A stretch of 64,000 nt of DNA, taken from Coprococcus eutactus. GTDB lineage: Bacteria > Bacillota > Clostridia > Lachnospirales > Lachnospiraceae. Position numbers and translations under genes: made by a program. The notes beneath the pieces were generated by a model, which saw only the letters and a program-made list of their open reading frames with translations, did not search any database and was not told the origin of the DNA. Below, piece after piece: positions 56,183 to 64,000 of this stretch. Location of the stretch: NCBI RefSeq assembly GCF_025149915.1, contig NZ_CP102278.1:2401501-2465500 (forward strand), given 5' to 3'. Each line of letters starts with the position of its first letter. The stretch's first letter is position 1.

Positions 56183-56282
56183 CTATGCCACAAAGTCTGT
56201 CGCCGGATTTTTCAGTATCTCCGTCGGCGTGTCATACTGTTCAACATCACCTTTGTTCATGACTAACACCTTCGTTAGTGCA
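56183..56282 (-). pseudogene. C-terminal remnant of an ABC ATPase (betaine/OpuCA-like)
   Basis: About 32 codons read LTKVLVMNKGDVEQYDTPTEILKNPATDFVA before a stop, the end of the ATPase of a glycine-betaine/choline-type importer. Nothing of the nucleotide-binding core remains. It abuts a ferredoxin remnant in another frame, so a deletion joined them. Confidence 0.75.
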
Positions 56283-56418
56283 GACAGTGGGTCTGATTTA
56301 TCACAAAATCCTTAATGCGCTTCTGCGGGCAGATCCGCTCACATTTCCCGCACTGGATACATTTGTCGGTTATCTCGTATCCCTTGAAAGTCTTTTCACT
56401 AAAATAACCATACCTCAT
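56275..56418 (-). pseudogene. Fragment of a 4Fe-4S ferredoxin-domain protein
   Basis: A 47-codon frame contains ITDKCIQCGKCERICPQKRI, a complete C-x2-C-x2-C-x3-CP cluster motif, and the start of a second (NQTHCLH) that is cut off. The full-length relatives I recall carry this at the C-terminus of larger redox proteins. There is no upstream domain, and the fragment begins within a 24-bp palindrome (ACCATACCTCAT/ATGAAGTATGGT) at 56407-56430. It is most likely a gene relic. Confidence 0.7.
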
Positions 56419-56453
56419 ATGAAGTATGGTCATCTAATAAACCGTTATATTAC

Positions 56454-56756
56454 TCAGATATTTCTTCCCTGGTACTGAACGGTTACTATATATACTCTAT
56501 TTTGCTCCTTATCAATCTTGAATATTACGATGTAGTTATCTACTATCAGTTGCTTATATCCTTTTCCAGCAAATCGCCCAACCAAGCGGTCCTGATGTGA
56601 TTCAGGCAATTGTTCAAGTGATTTTATCGCATCCCATATCCTATCCGTTTGTCCCTTTGCATTCTCCGGGGACATCTTCTCAAGCGCTATATACGCATAT
56701 ATGTCATCGATATCACGAAAGGCTCTGGGATATAAGATTACGCTATATTTATCCAT
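56454..56756 (-). CDS. Type II toxin, RelE/ParE superfamily
   Basis: The 100-aa protein has YSVILYPRAFRDIDDIYAYIALEK at the start and GYKQLIVDNYIVIFKIDKEQNRVYIVTVQYQGRNI at the end, the ParE/RelE fold and C-terminal strand order. Such toxins poison gyrase (ParE) or cut mRNA on ribosomes (RelE); the pattern favours ParE-like. Its start overlaps the antitoxin's stop by 8 bp, giving tight coupling. No other plasmid or phage genes are nearby. Confidence 0.85.
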   Translation of the reverse strand: MDKYSVILYPRAFRDIDDIYAYIALEKMSPENAKGQTDRIWDAIKSLEQLPESHQDRLVGRFAGKGYKQLIVDNYIVIFKIDKEQNRVYIVTVQYQGRNI

Positions 56757-57012
56757 AGTATTTTTTGTTCAGCCTTTCTATAGCACTGTCTACCGATATC
56801 AGTTCAGCCCCATTCTCTACTTCTTTTTCAGCTTCATAGATTGCCTGATCGATCCTGTTGATCTGTGCAAATTTTTCGTACAGCTCTGCACTCATTACAA
56901 CTAAATCACTATATCCATTTTTTGTAATAAAAATAGGCTCCTGTTTCTTATGAGCTAATTCTGAAATCTCACTTGTATTTCTCAAATCTCTAATTGGCAT
57001 AATAGTTGGCAT
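56749..57012 (-). CDS. Type II antitoxin, Phd/YefM family
   Basis: The 87-aa protein starts MPTIMPIRDLRNTSEISELAHKKQEPIFITKNGYSDLVVMSAELYEKF, the Phd/YefM DNA-binding fold, followed by an acidic toxin-binding tail. It should neutralise the adjacent toxin and repress the pair. ATG 57012 has GAGGTG about 6 nt upstream; a start nine codons earlier has no such site. Confidence 0.9.
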   Translation of the reverse strand: MPTIMPIRDLRNTSEISELAHKKQEPIFITKNGYSDLVVMSAELYEKFAQINRIDQAIYEAEKEVENGAELISVDSAIERLNKKYYG

Positions 57013-57122
57013 GATCAACACCTCTCTTTCTTGTGTCATTATTGTAGCATAATTATGTCACACTGTAAATGTATAATCTTATGTCAACTGTCACCCCAAT
57101 ATGCGCATTCATATTATAAAAA

Positions 57123-57431
57123 TTGCCGGCATGCCCGGTTGAGACGACATTAAGTCTTATCGGCGACAAATGGAAGGTTCTGGTCCTGAGAGATCTGATA
57201 ACCGGCACAAAGAGATTTGGAGAACTGAAAAAATCCATCGGAACTGTTTCACAGAAGGTTCTCACCGCACAGATCCGTGACATGGTGGAAAACGGACTCG
57301 TTCACAGAAAGGTGTATGCGGAGGTTCCTCCCAGAATGGAATACTCACTGACTGAACTCGGTCAGAGTCTCCAGCCTGTGCTTGACGCAATGAGAAATTG
57401 GGGCGAGGATTACAAAAGCAAGAATGCCTGA
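57123..57431 (+). CDS. HxlR-family regulator without a clear start
   Basis: The sequence CPVETTLSLIGDKWKVLVLRDLITGTKRFGELKKSI and the winged-helix end GLVHRKVYAEVPPRMEYSLTELGQSL mark an HxlR regulator, with the redox-type cysteine just before VETT. The start is in doubt: a TAA stop lies at 57117-57119 directly before the conserved KLPACPVE stretch, and the only in-frame start is TTG 57123 with no ribosome site. The gene may have lost its first codons and be inactive, or start at TTG. The downstream terminator hairpin is split by an IS. Confidence 0.6.
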   Translation: MPACPVETTLSLIGDKWKVLVLRDLITGTKRFGELKKSIGTVSQKVLTAQIRDMVENGLVHRKVYAEVPPRMEYSLTELGQSLQPVLDAMRNWGEDYKSKNA

Positions 57432-57468
57432 AACAACATTGTTATATACAAAGCAAGGGCTGACTACT

Positions 57469-57478
57469 CTGTTTAGAG
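57469..57478. repeat. Left copy of the IS target-site duplication
   Basis: CTGTTTAGAG, of which 8-9 bp should be the duplication made by the IS256-type element. The same ten bases are at 58958-58967. Confidence 0.85.
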
Positions 57479-58957
57479 AGACCGTTTCAAGTTTTGTGTA
57501 AACGTTAAAAACTGATATAAGATTTGTGAATAGTTACAAATGGGCAGAGCCGATTTTCCGGATTCTGCCCATATCTGCATTATACAGTAGTTTTTAGGCA
57601 TGTCAATAAAACCTGCCTAAAATTGACTGCTTTACAGGTTCCGTCCCGCCAGACGTTCTTCAAAATAAATTTCAAGCTGGGAATGGATCTGTCCCCAGTC
57701 CTGCCTGTGTCCGGTCCATTTTTTCGTGATATCCATGGTTGCCAGATACAGCATTTTCAAAAGGCTGTCATCCGACGGAAAAACCGTTTTGCTTTTGGTC
57801 ACTTTCCGGAGCTGGCGGTTGAATCCTTCAATGGCATTTGTGGTATAAATCAGCCGTCTTACTGCCTCTGGATATTTGAAATAAGTGGACAGTGTTGCCC
57901 AGTTATCATGCCAGGATTTATAGATTTTCGGGTACTTGGAATCCCATTTATCCTTGAACAGTTCCAGTTCATTTAAAGCGGTTTCTTCCGTTGGAGCCGC
58001 ATATACAAGCTTCAGATCAGCCATCAGTTTTTTGATATCTTTGTAAGAAACAAACTTCGTTGAATTACGGATCTGATGGATGATACACTGCTGAATCTCT
58101 GTTTTTGGATAAACAGCCTCGATTGCCTGTGGAAATCCATTTAAACCATCAACGCATGCAATCAGGATATCCTCAACGCCTCTGTTTTTTAATCCATTCA
58201 TGATAGAAAGCCAGAACTTCGCACTTTCGTTTTCTCCAACATACATTCCAAGAACATCTTTTTTCCCATTCATATCGATACCAAGGGCAATGTAAACCGC
58301 ACGTTTTACAATACGTCCTTCACTGCGGACGTGATAGTGGATTGCATCCATAAATACTACAGCATACACTTCTTCCAAAGGGCGTTCCTGCCATTCTTTT
58401 ACAATCGGCAGGATTTTGTCTGTGATCCGGCTGATTGTGCTGTCAGAAATATCAATATCGTATAATTCACGCATGTGGGATTCAATGTCTCCAGTTGTCA
58501 TTCCCTTGGCATACATGGAAAGTATTTTTTCTTCCATGTCCTGAGTTACGGTATTCTGATATTTTTTAATCAGCTGTGGTTCATAATCACCATTACGATC
58601 CCTTGGGATTGCCACATCCATATCTCCATAACTGGTGTGCATGGTTTTGCTGGAATGTCCATTTCTACTATTGTCTGTTTCTTTGTTTCGATAGTCGTAC
58701 TTGGAATATCCTAATTCTTCATCCAGTTCTTCATCCAAAGCACCTTCCAAAATGACAGACATCATGTCACGCATGATACTGTTTACATCGGTGCCGTCTT
58801 TGATGCTGATATCATTATTCTTCAGATAATCACGCATCATTTCTCTCATTGCTGCTTTTTGTGGGCTGTCTTTTCTTCTTGCCATAAAAATAACCTCCAA
58901 ACTGAGTAATTTTATCTTACATCAGTTTGGAGGTTTACACAAACTTTGGGATGCTCC
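57479..58957. mobile_element. IS256-family insertion sequence, about 1.48 kb, intact
   Basis: The element is bounded by a direct repeat (CTGTTTAGAG) and by imperfect inverted ends: left AAGTTTTGTGTAAAC near 57490-57504 and right GTTTACACAAACTTTG near 58933-58948, continuing into AAACTGAT(A/G)TAAGAT. It has a single full-length transposase gene. If the element and one target copy are removed, the flanks form GGGCTGACTACTCT-GTTT-AGAGCAGTCAGCCC, so it landed in the loop of a terminator hairpin. Confidence 0.9.
57632..58885 (-). CDS. IS256-family transposase
   Basis: A 417-aa mutator-type transposase. The DDE residues are D180 (VVFMDAIHYHVR), D246 (ACVDGLNGFPQAI) and E353 (TNAIEGFNRQLRK). The IHQIRNS motif and the C-terminal helix LYLATMDITKKWTGHRQDW are also present. 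ATG 58885 has GGAGG 8 nt upstream. The frame is intact, so the element may be active. Confidence 0.95.
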   Translation of the reverse strand: MARRKDSPQKAAMREMMRDYLKNNDISIKDGTDVNSIMRDMMSVILEGALDEELDEELGYSKYDYRNKETDNSRNGHSSKTMHTSYGDMDVAIPRDRNGDYEPQLIKKYQNTVTQDMEEKILSMYAKGMTTGDIESHMRELYDIDISDSTISRITDKILPIVKEWQERPLEEVYAVVFMDAIHYHVRSEGRIVKRAVYIALGIDMNGKKDVLGMYVGENESAKFWLSIMNGLKNRGVEDILIACVDGLNGFPQAIEAVYPKTEIQQCIIHQIRNSTKFVSYKDIKKLMADLKLVYAAPTEETALNELELFKDKWDSKYPKIYKSWHDNWATLSTYFKYPEAVRRLIYTTNAIEGFNRQLRKVTKSKTVFPSDDSLLKMLYLATMDITKKWTGHRQDWGQIHSQLEIYFEERLAGRNL

Positions 58958-58985
58958 CTGTTTAGAGCAGTCAGCCCAATTATTG

Positions 58986-59228
58986 TCAGTCGACAATTTC
59001 GTCTAATTCCCGCTTAACCTTCTCAAGCTCTGCCTTATAGTCTGCCAGATGTCTCTTCTCCTGCTTTATCCTATAAACATAATTGCTGGTATCCTGGGAT
59101 GTTCCTTTCTCCTCCTGACGGCAGTGAACATACATTGGTATCTCTTTCGCAGCTATCTTTTTCTCGGACTCAGAGATCAAATTCTCTGTATCCCGGATTT
59201 TCGCCGTGAGCTGCTCTGCGATACTCAT
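58986..59228 (-). CDS. Small coiled-coil protein
   Basis: An 80-residue, strongly charged protein made almost entirely of two helices with heptad pattern: EQLTAKIRDTENLISESEKKIAAKE, then YRIKQEKRHLADYKAELEKVKRELDEI. No family recognised. ATG 59228 follows a weak AGGTG site. It starts about 60 bp after the end of a histidine kinase gene on the same strand and may be read through from it. The IS lies just downstream. Confidence 0.5.
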   Translation of the reverse strand: MSIAEQLTAKIRDTENLISESEKKIAAKEIPMYVHCRQEEKGTSQDTSNYVYRIKQEKRHLADYKAELEKVKRELDEIVD

Positions 59229-59286
59229 CACCTATTTCTTCATTTGACTTTTTCTGTGATACCGATAAATGCATATGTCTTCCTCC

Positions 59287-61002
59287 TTATTTCCTGAATA
59301 TCAATCTCACTTCAACCCCGTCATCGACATTCTTCATCTCACAGTCAAATCCATGTCTGTCCATGATGGTCTTGACGATCGAAAGTCCAAGTCCGGTGCC
59401 CTTATGTCCATGACGACTGTTATCACCCTTGACAAATGGCTTCCACACATTTGTCAGTGTGTCCTTATCAAGCGGTTCGCAGGAATTGACAAATGACACC
59501 TCTTTGTCAGACAGCTCCACCGCGATATGTCCGCCGCCAGTCACATACTTGACAGCGTTATCCATGATGTTGACAACAGCCTGATACATCAGAGCTTCAT
59601 CCGCAGAGACCGTGCATGCCCCCGATATATTGATCTGCACGTTTTTCTCCGATATTTTCTCATTATATATCTGTGCCACAGTGTCAACTATGCCTGTCAG
59701 ATCCACTTCTGTCTTTTTGAGCTTTGTATCCACGTCCTCTGCCTTAGCCATATCCAGTATAGTCGCAACCTGCGTATTCATCTGTCTGACCTCATCCAGT
59801 ATGCCGTCCATATAATACTGGTTCTTCTCAGGATTTGTGCCAGCCTTGAGATTTTCAGCGTAAAGTGAGATGACCGCCAGTGGACTCTTCAGATCGTGCG
59901 CCATAGCATTTGATGTGGTACGCCTGTACTGCTCCATGTCATAGACAGATTTGTATGATCTGTACAATACATAGGCTATTGCAAGAGAGACAAGCGTGCT
60001 CAGCAGTGCTATTCCTATCCACGTGGCAATTATTGCTTTTCCAAATGAAGACTTTACGAGGTCGGTGTGATAATCCATCACCAGATAATAACTATTTCCA
60101 ATCGGTACCACATCGGTGTTGTGCTTTCCCTGATCACAATTCCTACTGACTCTTGATGAACTTCCAACACCGGAGTCCCCCAGATCTGCCACAAGAGTCT
60201 CTATATTTCCTTCATAATCCATATTACGGGAAGCTGCTCCCGAACCGATAAGACTGCTATTATAAAAATGGTATCCTTTGCTTGTGTCAAGCTTCACATA
60301 ACCATCGGGGATCTCTGTTACTGTGACACTCTTCTCATCAGATTCGCCATAGTCCATTGGGGCCTCATGAGTTCCTATGACCTTAACGTCATCACCGTAG
60401 TCATAGTAACTGTATTTACTTATCCAGAAACTGGTTCCCTTTACATATATCTCTTCTATCCTAGATAAAGCAGGCAAACCATCGGCACTTCCGTATCTTG
60501 GAGCCTCCGCCATCATCTTCTGATAATCCTCATATGTACATGACAATTTAAACTTTTTATTGTTATCATCTGTGACAACAAAAAACATACGGTAGTCATG
60601 CCCGGCAACCAATGTCAAAGTGCCATCTGAGTCCTTATAGTACAGACTTGCAGCAGCACCGCCATCCACTGCAATCGCACTTAGCATTTCGCACGTATAT
60701 TCAACATCACTGGTGAATTTGTTATCCGCAGTCTCAAAATCATAATTGATCCCATCCACATAGGCTCCTGCCAGTGCATCTTGATATTCTGTAACTGCTT
60801 CATTTACATTTGACCTGATTCGTTCCTCAGCACTCGCTACACCGTTGTCTACACTAGTATTATATATAGATACCAACAGATAGGTCACGATCCCTCCCAG
60901 CAATGCTGCCACCAATATAAACGGCACAAATATTCTCAGAAAAAATGAACCGAATCTTTGTTTTTTCCCATATAACATATTTTTATTCATATTATAAAAC
61001 AT
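59287..61002 (-). CDS. Sensor histidine kinase with large extracellular domain
   Basis: Helix 1 (about 20-43) and helix 2 (322-347) enclose a 280-residue extracellular sensor of no recognised family. The HisKA box has H369 (AMAHDLKSPLAV), and the HATPase has NIMDNAVKYV and GTGLGLSIVK. No HAMP domain is visible between helix 2 and HisKA. ATG 61002 is preferred, with AAGGG 5 nt upstream; the frame is open 23 codons further. It follows its response regulator by 81 bp. Stimulus unknown. Confidence 0.9.
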   Translation of the reverse strand: MFYNMNKNMLYGKKQRFGSFFLRIFVPFILVAALLGGIVTYLLVSIYNTSVDNGVASAEERIRSNVNEAVTEYQDALAGAYVDGINYDFETADNKFTSDVEYTCEMLSAIAVDGGAAASLYYKDSDGTLTLVAGHDYRMFFVVTDDNNKKFKLSCTYEDYQKMMAEAPRYGSADGLPALSRIEEIYVKGTSFWISKYSYYDYGDDVKVIGTHEAPMDYGESDEKSVTVTEIPDGYVKLDTSKGYHFYNSSLIGSGAASRNMDYEGNIETLVADLGDSGVGSSSRVSRNCDQGKHNTDVVPIGNSYYLVMDYHTDLVKSSFGKAIIATWIGIALLSTLVSLAIAYVLYRSYKSVYDMEQYRRTTSNAMAHDLKSPLAVISLYAENLKAGTNPEKNQYYMDGILDEVRQMNTQVATILDMAKAEDVDTKLKKTEVDLTGIVDTVAQIYNEKISEKNVQINISGACTVSADEALMYQAVVNIMDNAVKYVTGGGHIAVELSDKEVSFVNSCEPLDKDTLTNVWKPFVKGDNSRHGHKGTGLGLSIVKTIMDRHGFDCEMKNVDDGVEVRLIFRK

Positions 61003-61082
61003 CCTTTCCCTTTTAATAACCTCCGAGTCATGGGGTCTGTGTACTGGCACATCCGTTAGACCTTCATACACTTTGCACAGTC

Positions 61083-61763
61083 TTAATCCATCCTGTATCC
61101 CTTTGCAAATACTGTCTTGATCTTTTTACCCGGCTCTCCAAGTGCCTGGCGCAGTTTCTTGATATGATTGTCCACTACTCTGTCGCTACCCTCATAATCA
61201 TAGCCCCACAGCCTGACCAGAAGGTCGTCCCTTGTGATAAGCATTCCTCTGTGTTCCATAAAGTACTTCAGCATGGCATATTCCTTCGGTGCAAGCCTTA
61301 CCTCGTTCCCGGCAACAAATACCTGAAGCTTGTCCGGATAGATCACGATGTCATACGCCTCTATGCTGCTCTTCTTCTCCCACAGCCCCTTGCTTCTTCT
61401 GAGGAATGACATGATCTTTGCAGAAAGCTCCGCCATGGAAAACGGCTTCACCACATAATCATCACAGCCTATGTCATAGCCGTACAGCCTGTCCTCCTCC
61501 CTGCCCCTTGCAGTCAGGAAAATGACAGGCACATAACTCTTTGCCCTGATGGCCTTGCATATCTCAAATCCATCTGCCCCCGGAAGCATGATGTCCAGCA
61601 GCACCAGATCGTATTCGTTCTCATACACAAGCTCCAGTGCCTTGTCTCCATCATCAGCCCAGGTAAAACAGGTCTCATATTCTGCTTCCCCGCCGTTCAT
61701 ATAGTCCATTATCCCCTCTGCTATCTTCTGCTCATCCTCAACTAGCAATATGCTATGCTTCAT
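61083..61763 (-). CDS. OmpR/PhoB-family response regulator
   Basis: A receiver domain with LLVEDEQ and phospho-acceptor D57 (LVLLDIMLPG) precedes a winged-helix domain with APKEYAMLKYFMEHRG and GSDRVVDNHIKKLRQAL. ATG 61763 has GGGGAGG 4 nt upstream, better than the earlier in-frame codons. It is the partner of the downstream kinase gene. No target operon is obvious: the upstream neighbour is a pseudogene. Confidence 0.9.
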   Translation of the reverse strand: MKHSILLVEDEQKIAEGIMDYMNGGEAEYETCFTWADDGDKALELVYENEYDLVLLDIMLPGADGFEICKAIRAKSYVPVIFLTARGREEDRLYGYDIGCDDYVVKPFSMAELSAKIMSFLRRSKGLWEKKSSIEAYDIVIYPDKLQVFVAGNEVRLAPKEYAMLKYFMEHRGMLITRDDLLVRLWGYDYEGSDRVVDNHIKKLRQALGEPGKKIKTVFAKGYRMD

Positions 61764-61901
61764 ATTTCCTCCCCGTGGCAGCTTTGATTCTATATACCTC
61801 ACGGCGCCGTGCCACTCTATGTAAATCGTCGATATCTAAGATTCTGAACACAGTATACTTCAAACTTATATCCTTTTTATATCCTTTTTGTATCCTTTTG
61901 C

Positions 61902-63159
61902 ATGTTTTTTATAAACAAATTGACCTTCTACCAGGAATCCGATTACGTATCGCGTAATCAGGTGTATGCATACAACCCAATCATAAACGAGTCTGGGGAC
62001 ACTTCTCTGGAGGTTTATCTGCTCAATTCTAATCTGAAGGACTTTACATTTCCTGAGTCTTTCTGGGGAGTACCTGTGACACGGATTGCTGAGGGCGCAT
62101 GCAATAACAAGTTTACAGGTTCGGCAATACATGTTTTGAAGCATGCAGCTTCATTTCGGATATTACACTACCAGACAGTCTGCAATATATTGGAGACTAC
62201 GCATTCAACGACGCTTTGAGGAATGTAAGTCTGAAGATCCCATCTACTGTAAAGGAGATCGGGAAGCGGGCATTTTACAGGAGCGTAACCCCGGCATATG
62301 GTGGATACCTGTCGCTGATCGTTGAACCTGGCAGTTATGCATACGACTACGCAAAAAAGAACGCCTTATCCATGGATCTGGGTGAAACTACTATCCTATA
62401 CACAACCTGCATGAATGGTGATCAAGACTGGCGCGTCATCGTCGATAAGGACCCTACATGTACAGAGGACGGACAGAGCCATGAACAATGCTATGATTGT
62501 GAGATCATAAAAGAAGGCAGTGATAAAGTCCTGCCTGCAAAAGGACATAACTGGGGATATGAATATATAAGACAGGCTACATGTACCGAAGATGGCTACA
62601 AGTCCTACGACTGCATGAATAAGGGCTGCATTGCAACGAAAAAGGATACTCTTCCTGCCACCGGTCACAAGCTGGAGGAATATACCAAGTATGAAGCCAA
62701 TTCACACAAGGGAACCAGATACATCTATTGTGTGAATTGTAATTACTCCAGAACAGAAGCTGTGATATATGTGGATTAACAGAAACCCGCAAATATGGGA
62801 AAAAGGTCACCGCGACAATGCGTGTCAATGTGACAGCCATCACATTGAACACAGGCCAGAGCTCAAGCAGACTGAAGGTTACAGGTTTTCAGAGAGGGGA
62901 CAGTGTCAGGGCATGGACATCTGGCAACAGCAGGATCGTGAAAGTTACTGGAAAACCCAATGGAACCTGCGTTCTGACCGCCGGCAAGGTAACAGGCAAA
63001 ACCACCATTACCATCACTATAAAGAGCGGCATAAAGAAAACAGTCACGATAACTGTCAAAAAGCCTGTTGTCAAAACCAGAAAGATTACTAAGGTTCCAA
63101 CGAAGATCAACCTTAAGCGCGGCAAGATATCTGCCAGATGCAAAGCTACAGTAAAGTAA
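61902..63159 (+). pseudogene. Frameshifted surface protein with LRR and Ig-like domains
   Basis: Three reading frames carry pieces of one protein. The first (61902-about 62120) ends in WGVPVTRIAEGACNNKF. The second (about 62150-62779) has LRR-type DITLPDSLQYIGDYAF and two ATCTEDGYKSYDC/CTEDGQ-type Cys-rich repeats. The third (about 62765-63159) is a bacterial Ig-like group 2 domain with WTSGNSRIVKVTGKPNGTCVLTAGK. At least two frameshifts separate them. No signal peptide or ribosome site lies before 61902, so the 5' end is also missing. It was probably a secreted adhesin-like protein. Confidence 0.75.
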
Positions 63160-63162
63160 ATA

Positions 63163-63195
63163 AAGTGGACGGGGGATTCTATCCTCCGTCCACTT
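63163..63195. terminator. Hairpin terminator between pseudogene and SGNH gene
   Basis: AAGTGGACGG pairs with CCGTCCACTT, with an inner GGGGAT/ATCCTC extension. A T-rich stretch follows. It probably ends the convergent SGNH gene and the former surface-protein gene. Confidence 0.75.
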
Positions 63196-63208
63196 ATGTG
63201 TTTTATAT

Positions 63209-64000
63209 CTAGTTGTTGGATACCGTCCCCTCGGATTGCTGTGCCTCCAGCGACACAGTCTCTCCGGACATATACTTCACATAATCCAGATAGTCATTAT
63301 TCCAGTCCGCATACTTTTCTGAATGTCTCTTATCCTTAAAAGAATAATTCTCTGAAATATATTTTCCAAGATAGGCGCTTACCTTCTCTGCGCCCTTGCA
63401 GTTGAGATGTCTTCCGCCATCCCTCGTGTCGGTGCTCCAGTCAATAGCATAATCACCCTTGAGCGTATTCATATCGACAAAATCAATATTCTTGGCCTTA
63501 GCATACTTAACCATTGCATTGTGTCTTGCATAATTCCATGACTTCGCCGTCGGAGTCTCCATGAATATGATCTTGATTCCATTCTTCTCACACTTGTCTA
63601 TAAGCTTATCGAGCAGTATCTTTGATACCTCCGGTATGTCCTCAACAGCCTTGGTTTCCACCATCTTGCTCTGGCCTGAAAACGGCTTAACATCCATGCT
63701 CAGATACTGGCCTCTTGATGCCGATCTGTATGTATAATCCTTGCTTCCGAACATGTCCTTCACATCCATGGACTTCCATCTGTTGTGATACTGTGCAAGA
63801 GGCAGATACTTATATGCCAGATTCTTCAGATTGTTCTCCACCTTTTTCAATGTCGTCTTGCCTGTCCACAGCATATTTACATCGAACACCACAAGCTTCG
63901 GTTTCTGACATGAGAGCACCTCGTCCAGTAGGTTTGAGGCACCTGTCACATTCTGAAATCCCTCTGCTGCAACATACGTTGGTATCCCGAATCTGTTCCA
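63209..64000 (-). CDS. SGNH/GDSL-like hydrolase, 5' end outside the window
   Basis: The frame runs off the window's right edge; the visible 263 codons include the stop. The C-terminal catalytic block is DTRDGGRHLNCKGAEKVSAYL, with the Asp and His of SGNH hydrolases. Upstream lies KLVVFDVNMLW and a KIIFMETPTAKSW strand. The block I Gly-Asp-Ser would lie in the missing part. Related proteins act on cell-surface polysaccharides, often as acetyl-esterases or transferases; location and substrate cannot be told from this part. Confidence 0.75.
   Translation of the reverse strand, partial: WNRFGIPTYVAAEGFQNVTGASNLLDEVLSCQKPKLVVFDVNMLWTGKTTLKKVENNLKNLAYKYLPLAQYHNRWKSMDVKDMFGSKDYTYRSASRGQYLSMDVKPFSGQSKMVETKAVEDIPEVSKILLDKLIDKCEKNGIKIIFMETPTAKSWNYARHNAMVKYAKAKNIDFVDMNTLKGDYAIDWSTDTRDGGRHLNCKGAEKVSAYLGKYISENYSFKDKRHSEKYADWNNDYLDYVKYMSGETVSLEAQQSEGTVSNN

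Noticed and set aside
53634..59231. Active genomic or defence island
   Set aside because: Apart from the toxin-antitoxin pair and one IS, the hotspot is made of gene remnants; no intact defence operon was found.

Overview
The window looks like chromosome from a Gram-positive anaerobe of the Lachnospiraceae (Clostridia), plausibly near Coprococcus. This is inferred from gene content: hybrid-cluster protein, clostridial short-chain flavodoxin next to DUF3793, tandem YhgE/Pip proteins, AzlCD, a GGDEF protein, a GntR/YtrA-type ABC operon, strong AGGAGG ribosome sites and moderate GC. No prophage, CRISPR array, rRNA or conjugation module is visible. There is one tRNA and one intact insertion sequence.

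Layout. 1-3200 is a markedly AT-rich accessory segment with an SHMT-like PLP enzyme facing a membrane-anchored P-loop NTPase with a helical repeat tail. 3.3-10.2 kb holds an ATC-hydrolase-like gene, a FliB/CxxC protein and a two-component system with a MacB/FtsX-type ABC exporter. 10.4-18 kb is housekeeping and carbohydrate metabolism on the minus strand: HAD phosphatase, GH31 glucosidase, nuclease-like protein, DnaJ, enolase, ZIP transporter. 18-29 kb carries a MurE-type ligase with unusual substrate motifs, a probable structured ncRNA (about 20336-20555), endonuclease IV, VOC and FKBP proteins, DUF3800, an NSS transporter, a GH13 glucosidase and proA. 29.1-34.1 kb is a three-gene operon of two large YhgE/Pip proteins flanking a small two-TM protein. 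34.4-38.7 kb holds cysE-pfkA-trpS and azlCD. 39-46.8 kb has a PD-(D/E)XK-like protein, MATE pump, membrane GGDEF protein, divergent LysR/YczE pair, flavodoxin and DUF3793. 47-53.2 kb has a self-regulated GntR-ABC operon, a GT4 glycosyltransferase, tRNA-Pro and a LemA/DUF3137 pair.

53.6-59.2 kb starts with hcp and continues into a decay and rearrangement hotspot: fused remnants of a SirTM sirtuin and its macrodomain partner, of a 4Fe-4S protein and of an ABC ATPase, then a ParE/Phd toxin-antitoxin pair, an HxlR gene without a proper start, and an IS256-family element inserted in the loop of a terminator hairpin. 59.3-61.8 kb is a second two-component system, followed by a frameshifted LRR/Ig-like surface-protein pseudogene and an SGNH hydrolase running off the window.

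Beyond the genes, a short palindrome family (GGGGACGGAGGT and complement) recurs in intergenic spaces at 17.1, 23.4, 29.05, 29.08 and 53.4 kb. A large imperfect hairpin of about 190 bp lies at 45384-45574. Three iterated ATTTGCA repeats at exact 11-bp spacing precede proA. The best candidates for new biology are the ncRNA, the YhgE/Pip triad, the 190-bp hairpin and the non-canonical MurE. All functional statements come from motif recognition by eye, and no database search was run.
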